Below are positions 1 to 5,596 of a stretch of DNA of 5,913 bases, in pieces. The position numbers and the translations under genes were made by a program. The stretch is taken from assembly GCA_026987795.1 (NCBI GenBank), contig JALSMF010000464.1, positions 1 to 5,913 on the forward strand. The letters are read 5' to 3'. Under the pieces are notes generated by a model that made no database searches, had not been told where the DNA came from, and saw only the letters and a program-made list of their open reading frames with translations. This DNA is from Bacteroidales bacterium (GTDB lineage Bacteria; Bacteroidota; Bacteroidia; Bacteroidales; JAADGE01). Numbering within the stretch: the stretch's first letter is position 1; the number at the start of each line of letters is the position of its first letter.

Positions 1-559
1 TGACAATTTTATAATAACTTTCAGCGGAACGTTCAAGAGCAACGGTATCGCCTTCCGGAAAGTTAAAAACGACAATATCGTTTCTTTGCACGTTGCCGAA
101 ACCTTTCAGTCTTTTATAAGGTGCTTTTATTAATTCGGAATAAGGTTTAAAAGTGCTGCCCTGAAAAGTATGAGTAAACGGAATGGCAAGCGGAGTCATA
201 GGCATCCTCGGACCGTAGCTTACTTTGCTTACAAAAAGGTAATCTCCTACCAGCAGAGATTTCTCGAGCGAGGAAGTGGGTATCATATATGCTTCGATAA
301 AGAAGCTTCTTATAATTGTAGCTGCAATAACGGCAAATACAAGAGCATCAACCCATTCTATCAGTTTGCTTTTTTCTTCTAAGTCTCTTTTTTTCCAGAA
401 AGTCCAATTTACTTTTTTAGATATATAATAGTCGAAAATAATCGGCAAGCCTAGCAACAACCACCAACTTCCTATCCATACTACAAACAGTAAATATACT
501 ACAGACCAAAAAATAACTTTGAAGTACTTGTTTTTTAAGAAATTAAAATATTTTTTCAT
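1..559 (-). CDS. lepB: Signal peptidase I (partial, C-terminus outside window)
   Basis: This is the N-terminal 186 residues of a type I (leader) signal peptidase, the membrane serine protease that removes signal peptides from exported proteins. The translation starts at ATG 559 (MKKYFNFLKNKYFKV) and stays open to the window edge. Residues about 12-43 are very hydrophobic and rich in Trp, and residues about 72-89 form another membrane segment just before the catalytic region. The box B motif is IPTSSLEKSLLVGDYLFVSK at residues 93-112; by family alignment Ser97 is the nucleophile. It is followed by YGPRMPMTPLAIPF, a form typical of Bacteroidota enzymes, and by RNDIVVFNFPEGD (159-171). The catalytic lysine (box D) should lie beyond base 1, so completeness cannot be judged. 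The gene follows dapB after 45 bases with no terminator between them, so co-transcription is likely. The Leu after Ser97, where Met is usual, is a conservative change. Confidence 0.93.
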   Translation of the reverse strand, partial: MKKYFNFLKNKYFKVIFWSVVYLLFVVWIGSWWLLLGLPIIFDYYISKKVNWTFWKKRDLEEKSKLIEWVDALVFAVIAATIIRSFFIEAYMIPTSSLEKSLLVGDYLFVSKVSYGPRMPMTPLAIPFTHTFQGSTFKPYSELIKAPYKRLKGFGNVQRNDIVVFNFPEGDTVALERSAESYYKIV

Positions 560-604
560 ATTCGGGATTTAATTATTTTGTTCTCAAAGTAACTAAATTT
601 TATT

Positions 605-1321
605 TTAAAAGTTTAATAAATCGTCCATTGTTAAAAAACCTTTATTTTTTTGCGTAAATTCTGCTGCAGAAACAGCACCGAGAGCAAAGCCTTTTCGACT
701 TTTTGCACTGTGTGTAATTTCAATATAATCAACGTCTGATTCGTATTTTACGGTATGTATTCCCGGAACTTTTCCTTCACGAAACGAACGAATTACAAGT
801 TCCGTTTCATTAACGGTATTTTCTTTTACCCAAGTTTTTTTATTTTTAAAATTTGAAATTATGCTTTCTGCAACAGTAATTGCCGTTCCGCTCGGTGCGT
901 CTTTTTTTTCGGTATGATGTGTTTCCGTAACACATACATCGTAACCTCCGGCTTTATTCATTAGTTTTGAGAGATAATCATTAAGTTTGAAAAACAAATT
1001 AACTCCGATGCTGAAATTTGAAGCATAAAAAAATGTTTGTCCGTTTTCCTTACATTGTTTCTTTATTTCGGGCAATTTATCGAGCCAACCGGTTGTTCCG
1101 GATACAACGGGAATATTTGCCTCAAAACATTTCAGATAATTATCGTATGCCGAATCGGGTTGGGTAAATTCTATTGCAACATCGGCTTTTTTCAGGTTTA
1201 CGGGCGTAAATTCGTTTTTATTATTGACATCAAATTTGAATATAATTTCGTGTCCTCTTTCAATGGCAATTTTTTCAATTTCTTTGCCCATTTTTCCGTA
1301 GCCGATAAGTGCGATTTTCAT
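605..1321 (-). CDS. dapB: 4-hydroxy-tetrahydrodipicolinate reductase
   Basis: DapB reduces 4-hydroxy-tetrahydrodipicolinate to tetrahydrodipicolinate with NAD(P)H in the cytoplasm, a step toward lysine and the meso-diaminopimelate of peptidoglycan. The 238-residue product has the nucleotide-binding glycine loop GYGKMG at residues 7-12, VVSGTTGW at 72-79, SNFSIGVN at 101-108, and the signature ETHHTEKKDAPSGTA at 133-147. In that signature H135/H136 and K139 match the catalytic His159/His160 and Lys163 of the E. coli enzyme. REGKVPGIHTV (181-191) and ITHSAKSRKGFALGAV (202-217) are the usual substrate-side and C-terminal motifs. It is shorter than the E. coli protein (273 residues), which fits the compact Bacteroidota form. 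The ATG at 1321 is placed directly before the Rossmann strand, so no N-terminal extension is expected. A -7-like box lies 19 bases upstream, after the rplT terminator, so dapB probably begins a new transcript with lepB. Confidence 0.97.
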   Translation of the reverse strand: MKIALIGYGKMGKEIEKIAIERGHEIIFKFDVNNKNEFTPVNLKKADVAIEFTQPDSAYDNYLKCFEANIPVVSGTTGWLDKLPEIKKQCKENGQTFFYASNFSIGVNLFFKLNDYLSKLMNKAGGYDVCVTETHHTEKKDAPSGTAITVAESIISNFKNKKTWVKENTVNETELVIRSFREGKVPGIHTVKYESDVDYIEITHSAKSRKGFALGAVSAAEFTQKNKGFLTMDDLLNF

Positions 1322-1340
1322 AGCTTAACTTTATTTTATG

Positions 1341-1348
1341 CAAATATA
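1341..1348 (-). promoter_or_regulatory. Putative dapB promoter -7 element
   Basis: On the minus strand this reads TATATTTG, a full match to the Bacteroidota sigma-A -7 consensus TAnnTTTG. It lies 19 bases upstream of the dapB ATG, a spacing that would give a very short leader. No convincing TTTG -33 element is seen at the expected distance; that region is occupied by the stem of the rplT terminator. The box adjoins the T-rich tail of the terminator. In AT-rich DNA such an octamer can arise by chance, so this rests on position as much as on sequence. Confidence 0.4.
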
Positions 1349-1377
1349 AATAAAAAGCCCGAAATATAATCGGGCTT
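1346..1377 (-). terminator. Rho-independent terminator of the thrS-infC-rpmI-rplT operon
   Basis: Read on the minus strand, AAGCCCGA (1377-1370) and TCGGGCTT (1362-1355) form a perfect 8-bp, G+C-rich stem around a 7-base loop. The stem is followed at once by TTTTTATTTAT. This is a textbook intrinsic terminator and the most G+C-rich hairpin in an otherwise AT-rich spacer. It lies 34 bases past the rplT stop codon and separates that operon from dapB. On the plus strand the tail is not T-rich, so it acts in the minus direction. Confidence 0.9.
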
Positions 1378-1411
1378 AAATTCATTCAGAAATCTTACAG
1401 TTTTTTTACTT

Positions 1412-1756
1412 TTATTTTACGGCATCAACTATTGCTTTGAAAGCCTCAGGATGATTCATTGCCAAATCGGCAAGAGCTTTTCTGTTAAGTTCGATACCTT
1501 TTTTGTTTAATTTTCCCATAAATTCGGAATAAGACATATCATATTGTCTTACACCTGCATTAATTCTTTGAATCCATAATGCTCTGAAACTTCTTTTTTT
1601 GTTTCGTCTGTCTCTGTAAGCATATTGCAATGCTTTTTCGTGTGCATTTTTTGCTACTGTCCAAACATTTTTTCTTCTTCCGAAGTAACCTCTTGTTTGT
1701 TTCAGGACTTTTTTTCTTCTGGCTCTTGAAGCCACTGCATTTACTGAACGCGGCAT
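1412..1756 (-). CDS. rplT: 50S ribosomal protein L20 (bL20)
   Basis: L20 binds 23S rRNA and is needed early in assembly of the large ribosomal subunit; in several bacteria it also represses its own operon. The 114-residue product is close to the usual length (E. coli 118). The basic N-terminal extension (residues about 1-58, starting MPRSVNAVASRARRKKVLKQ, then TRGYFGRRKNVWTVAK) is followed by the globular RNA-binding domain (about 59-114), with LWIQRINAGVRQ at 60-71 and MSYSEFMGKLNKKGIELNRK at 74-93. The start follows the conserved MPR N-terminus. No Shine-Dalgarno sequence is visible before the ATG, which is common in Bacteroidota. The gene is the last of the operon, 145 bases after rpmI, and is followed by a strong terminator. 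Confidence 0.98.
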   Translation of the reverse strand: MPRSVNAVASRARRKKVLKQTRGYFGRRKNVWTVAKNAHEKALQYAYRDRRNKKRSFRALWIQRINAGVRQYDMSYSEFMGKLNKKGIELNRKALADLAMNHPEAFKAIVDAVK

Positions 1757-1901
1757 AATTTTTAGTTTTTTTGAATAAGGCGGTTATTGTTAATAACTCT
1801 TACTGCCTTTTTTCGTGTTAATAATTTTGTTAATTTTTAGCGAATGCGACCTTATTTAGGGTTCTTATAAACATTCAACCGGGTATTAAAACCGAAAATA
1901 C
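1757..1901 (-). promoter_or_regulatory. rpmI-rplT spacer with competing inverted repeats (candidate L20 leader)
   Basis: This 145-base spacer is much longer than the other gaps in the operon (52 and 60 bases) and holds no reading frame I can support. A compound hairpin can form near its rplT end: GTTATT/AATAAC (1783-1788 with 1792-1797, 3-base loop) lies inside AAGGC/GCCTT (1777-1781 with 1805-1809), with an asymmetric internal loop of 1 and 7 bases. A second pairing, AATAAGG/CCTTATT (1774-1780 with 1850-1856, 7 bp), uses part of the same segment and so excludes the outer stem. No T-run follows on the minus strand, so this is not a terminator. An autoregulatory L20 site is possible by analogy with other bacteria, but no match to a known L20 motif was established. 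Confidence 0.35.
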
Positions 1902-2099
1902 TTATTTTATAGCGAGAAGTTGTCTTACGTTTCTGTCGTCAGCTTTGTGGACGATAGCATCGTACCCTAGATTTCTTTTACGCTTTTTACTTTTTTTAGT
2001 CAGAATATGACTTTTATAAGCATGTTTTCGTTTAATTTTTCCGGTTCCTGTTAATCTGAACCTTTTCTTCGCTCCGCCTTTTGTTTTCATTTTAGGCAT
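1902..2099 (-). CDS. rpmI: 50S ribosomal protein L35 (bL35)
   Basis: L35 is a small basic protein of the large ribosomal subunit. The 65-residue product has the expected length and the family start MPKMKTKGGAKKRFRLTGTG, followed by KIKRKHAYKSHILTKKSKKRKRNL-type lysine/arginine-rich sequence (residues about 21-44) and the C-terminal ADDRNVRQLL (53-62) that parallels the ADxxxVxxxL segment of homologues. The ATG at 2099 is preceded by AAGGAG at 2109-2114 with a 9-base spacing, a real Shine-Dalgarno sequence. It sits between infC and rplT in the classical order, 60 bases after infC. Confidence 0.97.
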   Translation of the reverse strand: MPKMKTKGGAKKRFRLTGTGKIKRKHAYKSHILTKKSKKRKRNLGYDAIVHKADDRNVRQLLAIK

Positions 2100-2132
2100 A
2101 ATCTTCTTCTCCTTTTTTGTTAAATTAATAAT

Positions 2133-2150
2133 TCAAATATTTGTATTTGA
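2133..2150 (-). repeat. Small inverted repeat in the infC-rpmI gap
   Basis: TCAAATA (2133-2139) and TATTTGA (2144-2150) form a perfect 7-bp inverted repeat around four bases, 33 bases upstream of the rpmI start. It is A+T only apart from two C-G pairs and has no T-run after it on the minus strand, so it is weak as a terminator. It might be a minor hairpin or processing site, or chance in AT-rich DNA. Confidence 0.3.
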
Positions 2151-2159
2151 TTTCTGAAC

Positions 2160-2714
2160 TTACTTTTTTAAAGGGGCAATAAACATTATCATTTTTTTTC
2201 CTTCCAAAACAGGCATTTTTTCAACTTTTCCTACATCTTCCAATGCCTGTGCGAATTCTAATAATTTTATTTTCCCTTGGTCTTTATATATAATTGTCCG
2301 ACCTTTAAAAAAAACAAAGACTTTAACTTTAAATCCGCTTTCAAGAAATTTCTTTGCGTGTTCAAGTTTAAAATTAAAATCGTGCTCGTCAATATTAGGT
2401 CCGAATCTTATTTCTTTAACAACAACTTTTTGCTGTTTTGATTTGAGCTCTTTTTGTTTTTTCTTTTGTTCAAATATAAACTTCTGATAGTCGGTAACTT
2501 TACAGACTGGCGGATTTGCATTGGGAGATATTTCTACCAGAGTCATATCTAAATTATCTGCAATTTTCAATGCCTCATCTAAAGAATAAATACCTGCTTC
2601 TACGTTATCACCGACTAATCTTATGGTTTTGGCAGTAATGTATCTGCCGGTTTTATACTTATACTTTAAGTCGTCTTGTTTTCGACCTTTAAAATTTGAC
2701 CTTCTTTTTGCGAT
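2160..2714 (-). CDS. infC: Translation initiation factor IF-3, non-standard ATC start
   Basis: IF3 binds the 30S subunit, prevents premature joining of 50S, and checks the start codon and initiator tRNA. The full product is 184 residues. The N-terminal domain includes TIRLVGDNVEAGIYSLDEAL (30-49) and the signature LVEISPNANPPVCKVTDYQK (59-78). A charged linker (about 79-96) leads to the C-terminal domain with VKEIRFGPN (99-107) and VFFKGR (134-139). The start is the key point. Homologues begin MAKRRSNF, and here the frame reads AKRRSNFKGR directly after an ATC codon at 2714. No ATG, GTG or TTG occurs in frame until codon 49 (TTG 2570), which would remove half of the N-terminal domain, and in-frame stops lie a few codons upstream of the ATC. 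A perfect AGGAGG (2722-2727) sits 7 bases before it. The INE triplet usual near the start of the domain is replaced by TGR (22-24). Confidence 0.95.
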   Translation of the reverse strand: MAKRRSNFKGRKQDDLKYKYKTGRYITAKTIRLVGDNVEAGIYSLDEALKIADNLDMTLVEISPNANPPVCKVTDYQKFIFEQKKKQKELKSKQQKVVVKEIRFGPNIDEHDFNFKLEHAKKFLESGFKVKVFVFFKGRTIIYKDQGKIKLLEFAQALEDVGKVEKMPVLEGKKMIMFIAPLKK

Positions 2715-2721
2715 TTTTATT

Positions 2722-2727
2722 CCTCCT
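2722..2727 (-). promoter_or_regulatory. Perfect Shine-Dalgarno AGGAGG defining the infC ATC start
   Basis: The minus strand reads AGGAGG, a full six-base match to the anti-Shine-Dalgarno end of 16S rRNA, with 7 bases to the ATC codon at 2714. This is the ideal spacing. Bacteroidota genes usually lack strong Shine-Dalgarno sequences, and thrS, rplT and dapB in this window show none, so its presence here supports initiation at the weak ATC codon. An ATA codon in the same frame at 2720 is too close to the motif to be the start. Confidence 0.85.
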
Positions 2728-2754
2728 ATTAGTTACTAAAAAAATTTTAATTCG

Positions 2755-2786
2755 CAAAGATATAATTTATTTTAATTCTTCTGCAA
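2755..2786 (-). promoter_or_regulatory. Putative internal promoter for infC-rpmI-rplT
   Basis: The minus strand carries TATCTTTG (2762-2755), a full match to the Bacteroidota -7 consensus TAnnTTTG. A TTG (2786-2784) lies 21 bases upstream, which could serve as a -33 element. It overlaps the last codons of thrS and would start a transcript about 30 to 40 bases before the infC start. An infC promoter inside thrS is known in E. coli. The -33 part is weak, so this is a candidate only. Confidence 0.35.
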
Positions 2787-4704
2787 CTCTTTGGCTGATA
2801 AATTTTGCAAAATTTTCAATTGTCATTTTGCCGATTTCTCCTTCCCCTTGTTTTCTTATTGAAAGCATTCCTGATTCGAGTTCTTTTTCGCCGACGATTA
2901 CCATATAGGGAATACGTTTCATCTCGTTGTCTCTTATTTTTTTACCGACTTTTTCATTTCTGTCGTCAACAATTGTTCTTACGTCCGAGTTGTTCAATTT
3001 TGTTTTGATATTGTGAGCGAAGTCATTAAATTTTTCGCTTACGGGCAGAATTGCAACTTGTTCGGATGTAAGCCATAAGGGGAATTTTCCTGCTGTATGT
3101 TCAATTAATACGGCAACGAAACGTTCCATTGAGCCGAAAGGTGCACGGTGAATCATTACCGGACGGTGTTTTTTGTCGTCACTTCCGGTGTATTCTAATT
3201 CAAAACGCTCGGGCAGGTTATAATCAACCTGAATTGTTCCGAGTTGCCAGCTTCTGCCGAGAGCGTCTTTTACCATAAAATCGAGTTTAGGTCCGTAAAA
3301 TGCAGCTTCTCCGTATTCGATAACGGTTTTTAATCCTTTTTCTTCACATGCTTCAACGATGGCAGCTTCTGCTTTTTCCCAATTTTCGTCAGACCCTATG
3401 TATTTGCTTTTGTCTTCTTTGTCTCGTAATGAAATTTGTGTGGTGAAATTTTCAAAATCCAGAGTTTTAAAAATATACAAGACAATATCAATAACTTTAA
3501 TAAATTCCTCTTTCAATTGGTCGGGACGGCAAAAGATATGTGCATCGTCTTGCGTAAATCCTCTGACTCGCGTAAGTCCGTGTAATTCTCCGCTTTGTTC
3601 GTAGCGATAAACGGTTCCGAATTCGGCATATCTGACAGGTAAATCTTTGTATGAACGAGGCTTGCTTTTGTAAATTTCGCAATGATGAGGACAATTCATC
3701 GGCTTCAGCAAAAATTCTTCACCTTCAGCCGGTGTGTGTATCGGCTGAAAACTGTCTTTTCCGTATTTTGCATAGTGTCCGGATGTTACGTAAAGTTCTT
3801 TTTGTCCTATATGCGGAGTAATAACCGGCTCGTAACCGTATTTTTTTTGAACGCCTTTAAGGAAATTTTCAAGTCTTTCGCGCAGCATTGCTCCTTTGGG
3901 TAACCACAGCGGCAATCCTTGTCCTACTCGGCTTGAAAAAGTAAATAATTCAAGTTCTTTTCCTATTTTACGATGGTCGCGTTTTTTTGCTTCTTCAAGC
4001 ATTGACAGGTATTCGTCCAGCAGCTTTTTTTTAGGGAAACTAATTCCGTAAATGCGTGTAAGTTGTTTGTTCTTTTCATCGCCCTTCCAATATGCTCCGG
4101 CTATACTCATAATTTTTACGGCTTTTATGTATCCGGTATTCGGTAAGTGCGGACCGCGACATAAATCGGTAAAATTTCCTTGTTTATAAAAAGTAATTTT
4201 TCCGTCTTCTAATCCTTCAATTAAATCTACTTTATATTCGTCTCCTTTTTCTGAATAATATTTTAACGCTTCATCTTTGGCTACATCTTTTCTGATATAA
4301 TTATTTTTTTGTTGAGCTAATTGAAGCATCTTTTTTTCTAAAGCCGGAAAATCTTTTTCGCTTATTGTTTTTCCTTCCGGAAGGTCAATGTCGTAATAAA
4401 ATCCGTTTTCAACAGCCGGACCTACCCATAGTTTCACTCCGGGGTAAAGTGCTTCTATCGCTTCTGCCATAAGGTGTGCCGATGAGTGCCAAAAAGCATG
4501 TTTGCCTTCATCGTCGTCCCATTTGTAAAATACTATTTCTGCATCTTCTGTAACAGGACGTGTTAAATCGTAAGTTTCTCCGTTTACGCCTACTGACAAT
4601 ACTTCTTTTGCCAGCCCGTGACTGATACTTTTTGCTATTTCTATACCTGTAATACCTTTATCAAATTCTTTAACGGTTTTATCGGGAAATGTGATTTTTA
4701 TCAT
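2767..4704 (-). CDS. thrS: Threonine--tRNA ligase (threonyl-tRNA synthetase)
   Basis: This class II synthetase charges tRNA-Thr and hydrolyses mischarged Ser-tRNA-Thr. The 645-residue product (E. coli 642) is complete. A TGS domain occupies about residues 1-61. The editing domain has HSSAH at 73-77 and CRGPH at 182-186, so H73, H77, C182 and H186 keep the same numbers as the editing residues of the E. coli enzyme. In the catalytic core the zinc ligands are C338 (MNCPHH), H389 (DDAHIF) and H519 (IHRAPFG), matching E. coli C334, H385 and H511. Motif 2 lies around 358-387 and motif 3 at 519-536 with the ATP-binding R528. The anticodon-binding domain follows from about 545. The start codon opens directly onto the TGS strand. 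It leads the translation operon, 52 bases before infC. No T-box leader is present. Confidence 0.99.
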   Translation of the reverse strand: MIKITFPDKTVKEFDKGITGIEIAKSISHGLAKEVLSVGVNGETYDLTRPVTEDAEIVFYKWDDDEGKHAFWHSSAHLMAEAIEALYPGVKLWVGPAVENGFYYDIDLPEGKTISEKDFPALEKKMLQLAQQKNNYIRKDVAKDEALKYYSEKGDEYKVDLIEGLEDGKITFYKQGNFTDLCRGPHLPNTGYIKAVKIMSIAGAYWKGDEKNKQLTRIYGISFPKKKLLDEYLSMLEEAKKRDHRKIGKELELFTFSSRVGQGLPLWLPKGAMLRERLENFLKGVQKKYGYEPVITPHIGQKELYVTSGHYAKYGKDSFQPIHTPAEGEEFLLKPMNCPHHCEIYKSKPRSYKDLPVRYAEFGTVYRYEQSGELHGLTRVRGFTQDDAHIFCRPDQLKEEFIKVIDIVLYIFKTLDFENFTTQISLRDKEDKSKYIGSDENWEKAEAAIVEACEEKGLKTVIEYGEAAFYGPKLDFMVKDALGRSWQLGTIQVDYNLPERFELEYTGSDDKKHRPVMIHRAPFGSMERFVAVLIEHTAGKFPLWLTSEQVAILPVSEKFNDFAHNIKTKLNNSDVRTIVDDRNEKVGKKIRDNEMKRIPYMVIVGEKELESGMLSIRKQGEGEIGKMTIENFAKFISQRVAEELK

Positions 4705-4717
4705 AATTTTAAAATTT

Positions 4718-4742
4718 TATACACAAATACAAAATGTGTATA
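4718..4742. repeat. 8-bp inverted repeat overlapping the thrS promoter
   Basis: TATACACA (4718-4725) and TGTGTATA (4735-4742) are perfect inverted copies separated by 9 bases. The repeat ends 13 bases upstream of the thrS ATG and covers the candidate -7 element. It could be an operator for a dimeric repressor or a hairpin at the 5' end of the transcript. Inverted repeats of this length can occur by chance in DNA this AT-rich; the position is what makes it notable. Confidence 0.4.
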
Positions 4743-4757
4743 TATTAAGCGGACAAA
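4724..4757 (-). promoter_or_regulatory. Putative thrS operon promoter
   Basis: The minus strand has TTTG (4757-4754) as a possible -33 element and TGTATTTG (4731-4724) as a -7 element, one mismatch from TAnnTTTG, with a 22-base spacer (slightly long). The -7 box is 19 bases from the thrS ATG, the same distance as the dapB box. It lies in the 91-base spacer after the radical SAM gene, where no clear terminator is seen, so read-through from upstream is also possible. Confidence 0.4.
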
Positions 4758-4795
4758 GTTAAAATTGATAATTTAAATATGAAATTGTTTTTTAT

Positions 4796-5575
4796 TTATA
4801 CAGAAACTTGAACTTTAAAACCTGCTTTTTTTACTTTTTCTGCTATTTTGTAAAGCTTGTCCGGCTTGACTTTTTTTATGTTTTCGGAAGGTGTGTCTCG
4901 TTCAACCGTGTAAATCATTACTTTTTCGGGTCTTATTTCTTTCAGAAGGTTAATCCATTCTTCGACTTCTTTATTGCTTGTGTTGTCAACAGATTTACCG
5001 TTATAAGTTCCTGTAATAAACATTGTTTGAACTGTTAAATTTCCGTTAAATGCCTTTAGGTTTTCCGTTAATTTGCTGACTGTAAACCCGGCAGGAGGGT
5101 TATTCATTAATTTTAGGGTTTTGTCATTTGCTGAGTCAAGCTTTAAAATATTTTCATCAACTTTATTGAGAGCTCTGAAAACACTTTTTTTACTGATTAG
5201 GGTTGAATTTGAAAGGACGGCAATTTCAGCTTCCGGAAAATACTTGTTTCTCAATTCGACAGTATCGTCTATTATTCCTTCAAAGTCAGGGTGCATGGTG
5301 GGTTCGCCGTTACCTGCAAAAGTTATGACATCCGGAGGGTTGTTTTCGGATGTCATTTTGCTTAAAACTTCTTCTAATCTTTGCTTTATTTCTGTTCTGT
5401 CGTGAAATTTTTTTCCTTTAAACTTGTTTTTGTAAGTTCTGCCGCATTCGCAGTAGATGCAGTCAAAATTACAATATTTATAATCTAAAGGTAACAGGTT
5501 TATGCCCAGAGATACTCCGAGTCTTCGGCTTTTTACCGGGCCGAAAATAATTTTATCAAATAAAAATACAGGCAT
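4796..5575 (-). CDS. Radical SAM protein, COG0731/Tyw1-like, function unknown
   Basis: This 259-residue protein has the radical SAM cluster motif CxxxCxxC (C35, C39, C42 in YCNFDCIYCECG), which binds a 4Fe-4S cluster and S-adenosylmethionine. Before it lies FGPVKSRRLGVSLGINLLP (11-29), and after it GNGEPTMHPDF (88-98), the equivalent of the GGE motif. Further along are LSNSTL (121-126), LKLDSA (144-149) and IYTVERDTP (221-229). This pattern resembles the COG0731 group of Fe-S oxidoreductases that includes wyosine-synthesis Tyw1, but at this length it lacks a flavodoxin domain, and the bacterial members have no substrate known to me. The frame is open to an ATG at 5641, which would add 22 residues (MKRKKRDTVKVSLFFYICPQ and KT). 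I chose ATG 5575 because homologues begin close to FLFDKIIFGPV and a promoter-like box lies between the two. thrS follows after 91 bases, giving no clue to function. Confidence 0.9.
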   Translation of the reverse strand: MPVFLFDKIIFGPVKSRRLGVSLGINLLPLDYKYCNFDCIYCECGRTYKNKFKGKKFHDRTEIKQRLEEVLSKMTSENNPPDVITFAGNGEPTMHPDFEGIIDDTVELRNKYFPEAEIAVLSNSTLISKKSVFRALNKVDENILKLDSANDKTLKLMNNPPAGFTVSKLTENLKAFNGNLTVQTMFITGTYNGKSVDNTSNKEVEEWINLLKEIRPEKVMIYTVERDTPSENIKKVKPDKLYKIAEKVKKAGFKVQVSV

Positions 5576-5588
5576 TGTTTTTTGCGGG

Positions 5589-5596
5589 CAAATGTA
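5589..5596 (-). promoter_or_regulatory. Putative -7 element for the radical SAM gene
   Basis: The minus strand reads TACATTTG, a full match to TAnnTTTG, 13 bases upstream of the ATG at 5575. If it is used, transcription would start after the alternative ATG at 5641, which supports the shorter protein. No TTTG -33 element is found 17-23 bases upstream, so the call is tentative. Confidence 0.35.

Noticed and set aside
170..382. Plus-strand open frame of 70 codons opposite lepB
   Set aside because: It lies wholly opposite the well-supported lepB frame, has no family-like features and no start signals; it is a shadow. The same holds for plus-strand frames opposite dapB (1037-1369), thrS (2805-3008, 3359-3604, 3682-3903) and the radical SAM gene (4808-5038, 5073-5405).
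1..559. lepB as a broken gene, since the catalytic lysine is missing
   Set aside because: The frame is open to the window edge and the lysine box lies further downstream in the family, so this is truncation by the window, not a pseudogene.
2160..2570. infC as a truncated 136-residue protein starting at TTG 2570
   Set aside because: This start would cut through the N-terminal domain; conserved IF3 sequence continues upstream without a break to the ATC at 2714, which has a perfect Shine-Dalgarno sequence.
3497..3694. Minus-strand 65-codon frame inside thrS
   Set aside because: It overlaps the catalytic core of thrS in another frame, is rich in Arg/Ser as expected of an out-of-frame read, and resembles nothing known.
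4705..4795. T-box or other tRNA-sensing leader before thrS
   Set aside because: The spacer is only 91 bases, with no T-box sequence, specifier stem or antiterminator; it is too short for that class of leader.
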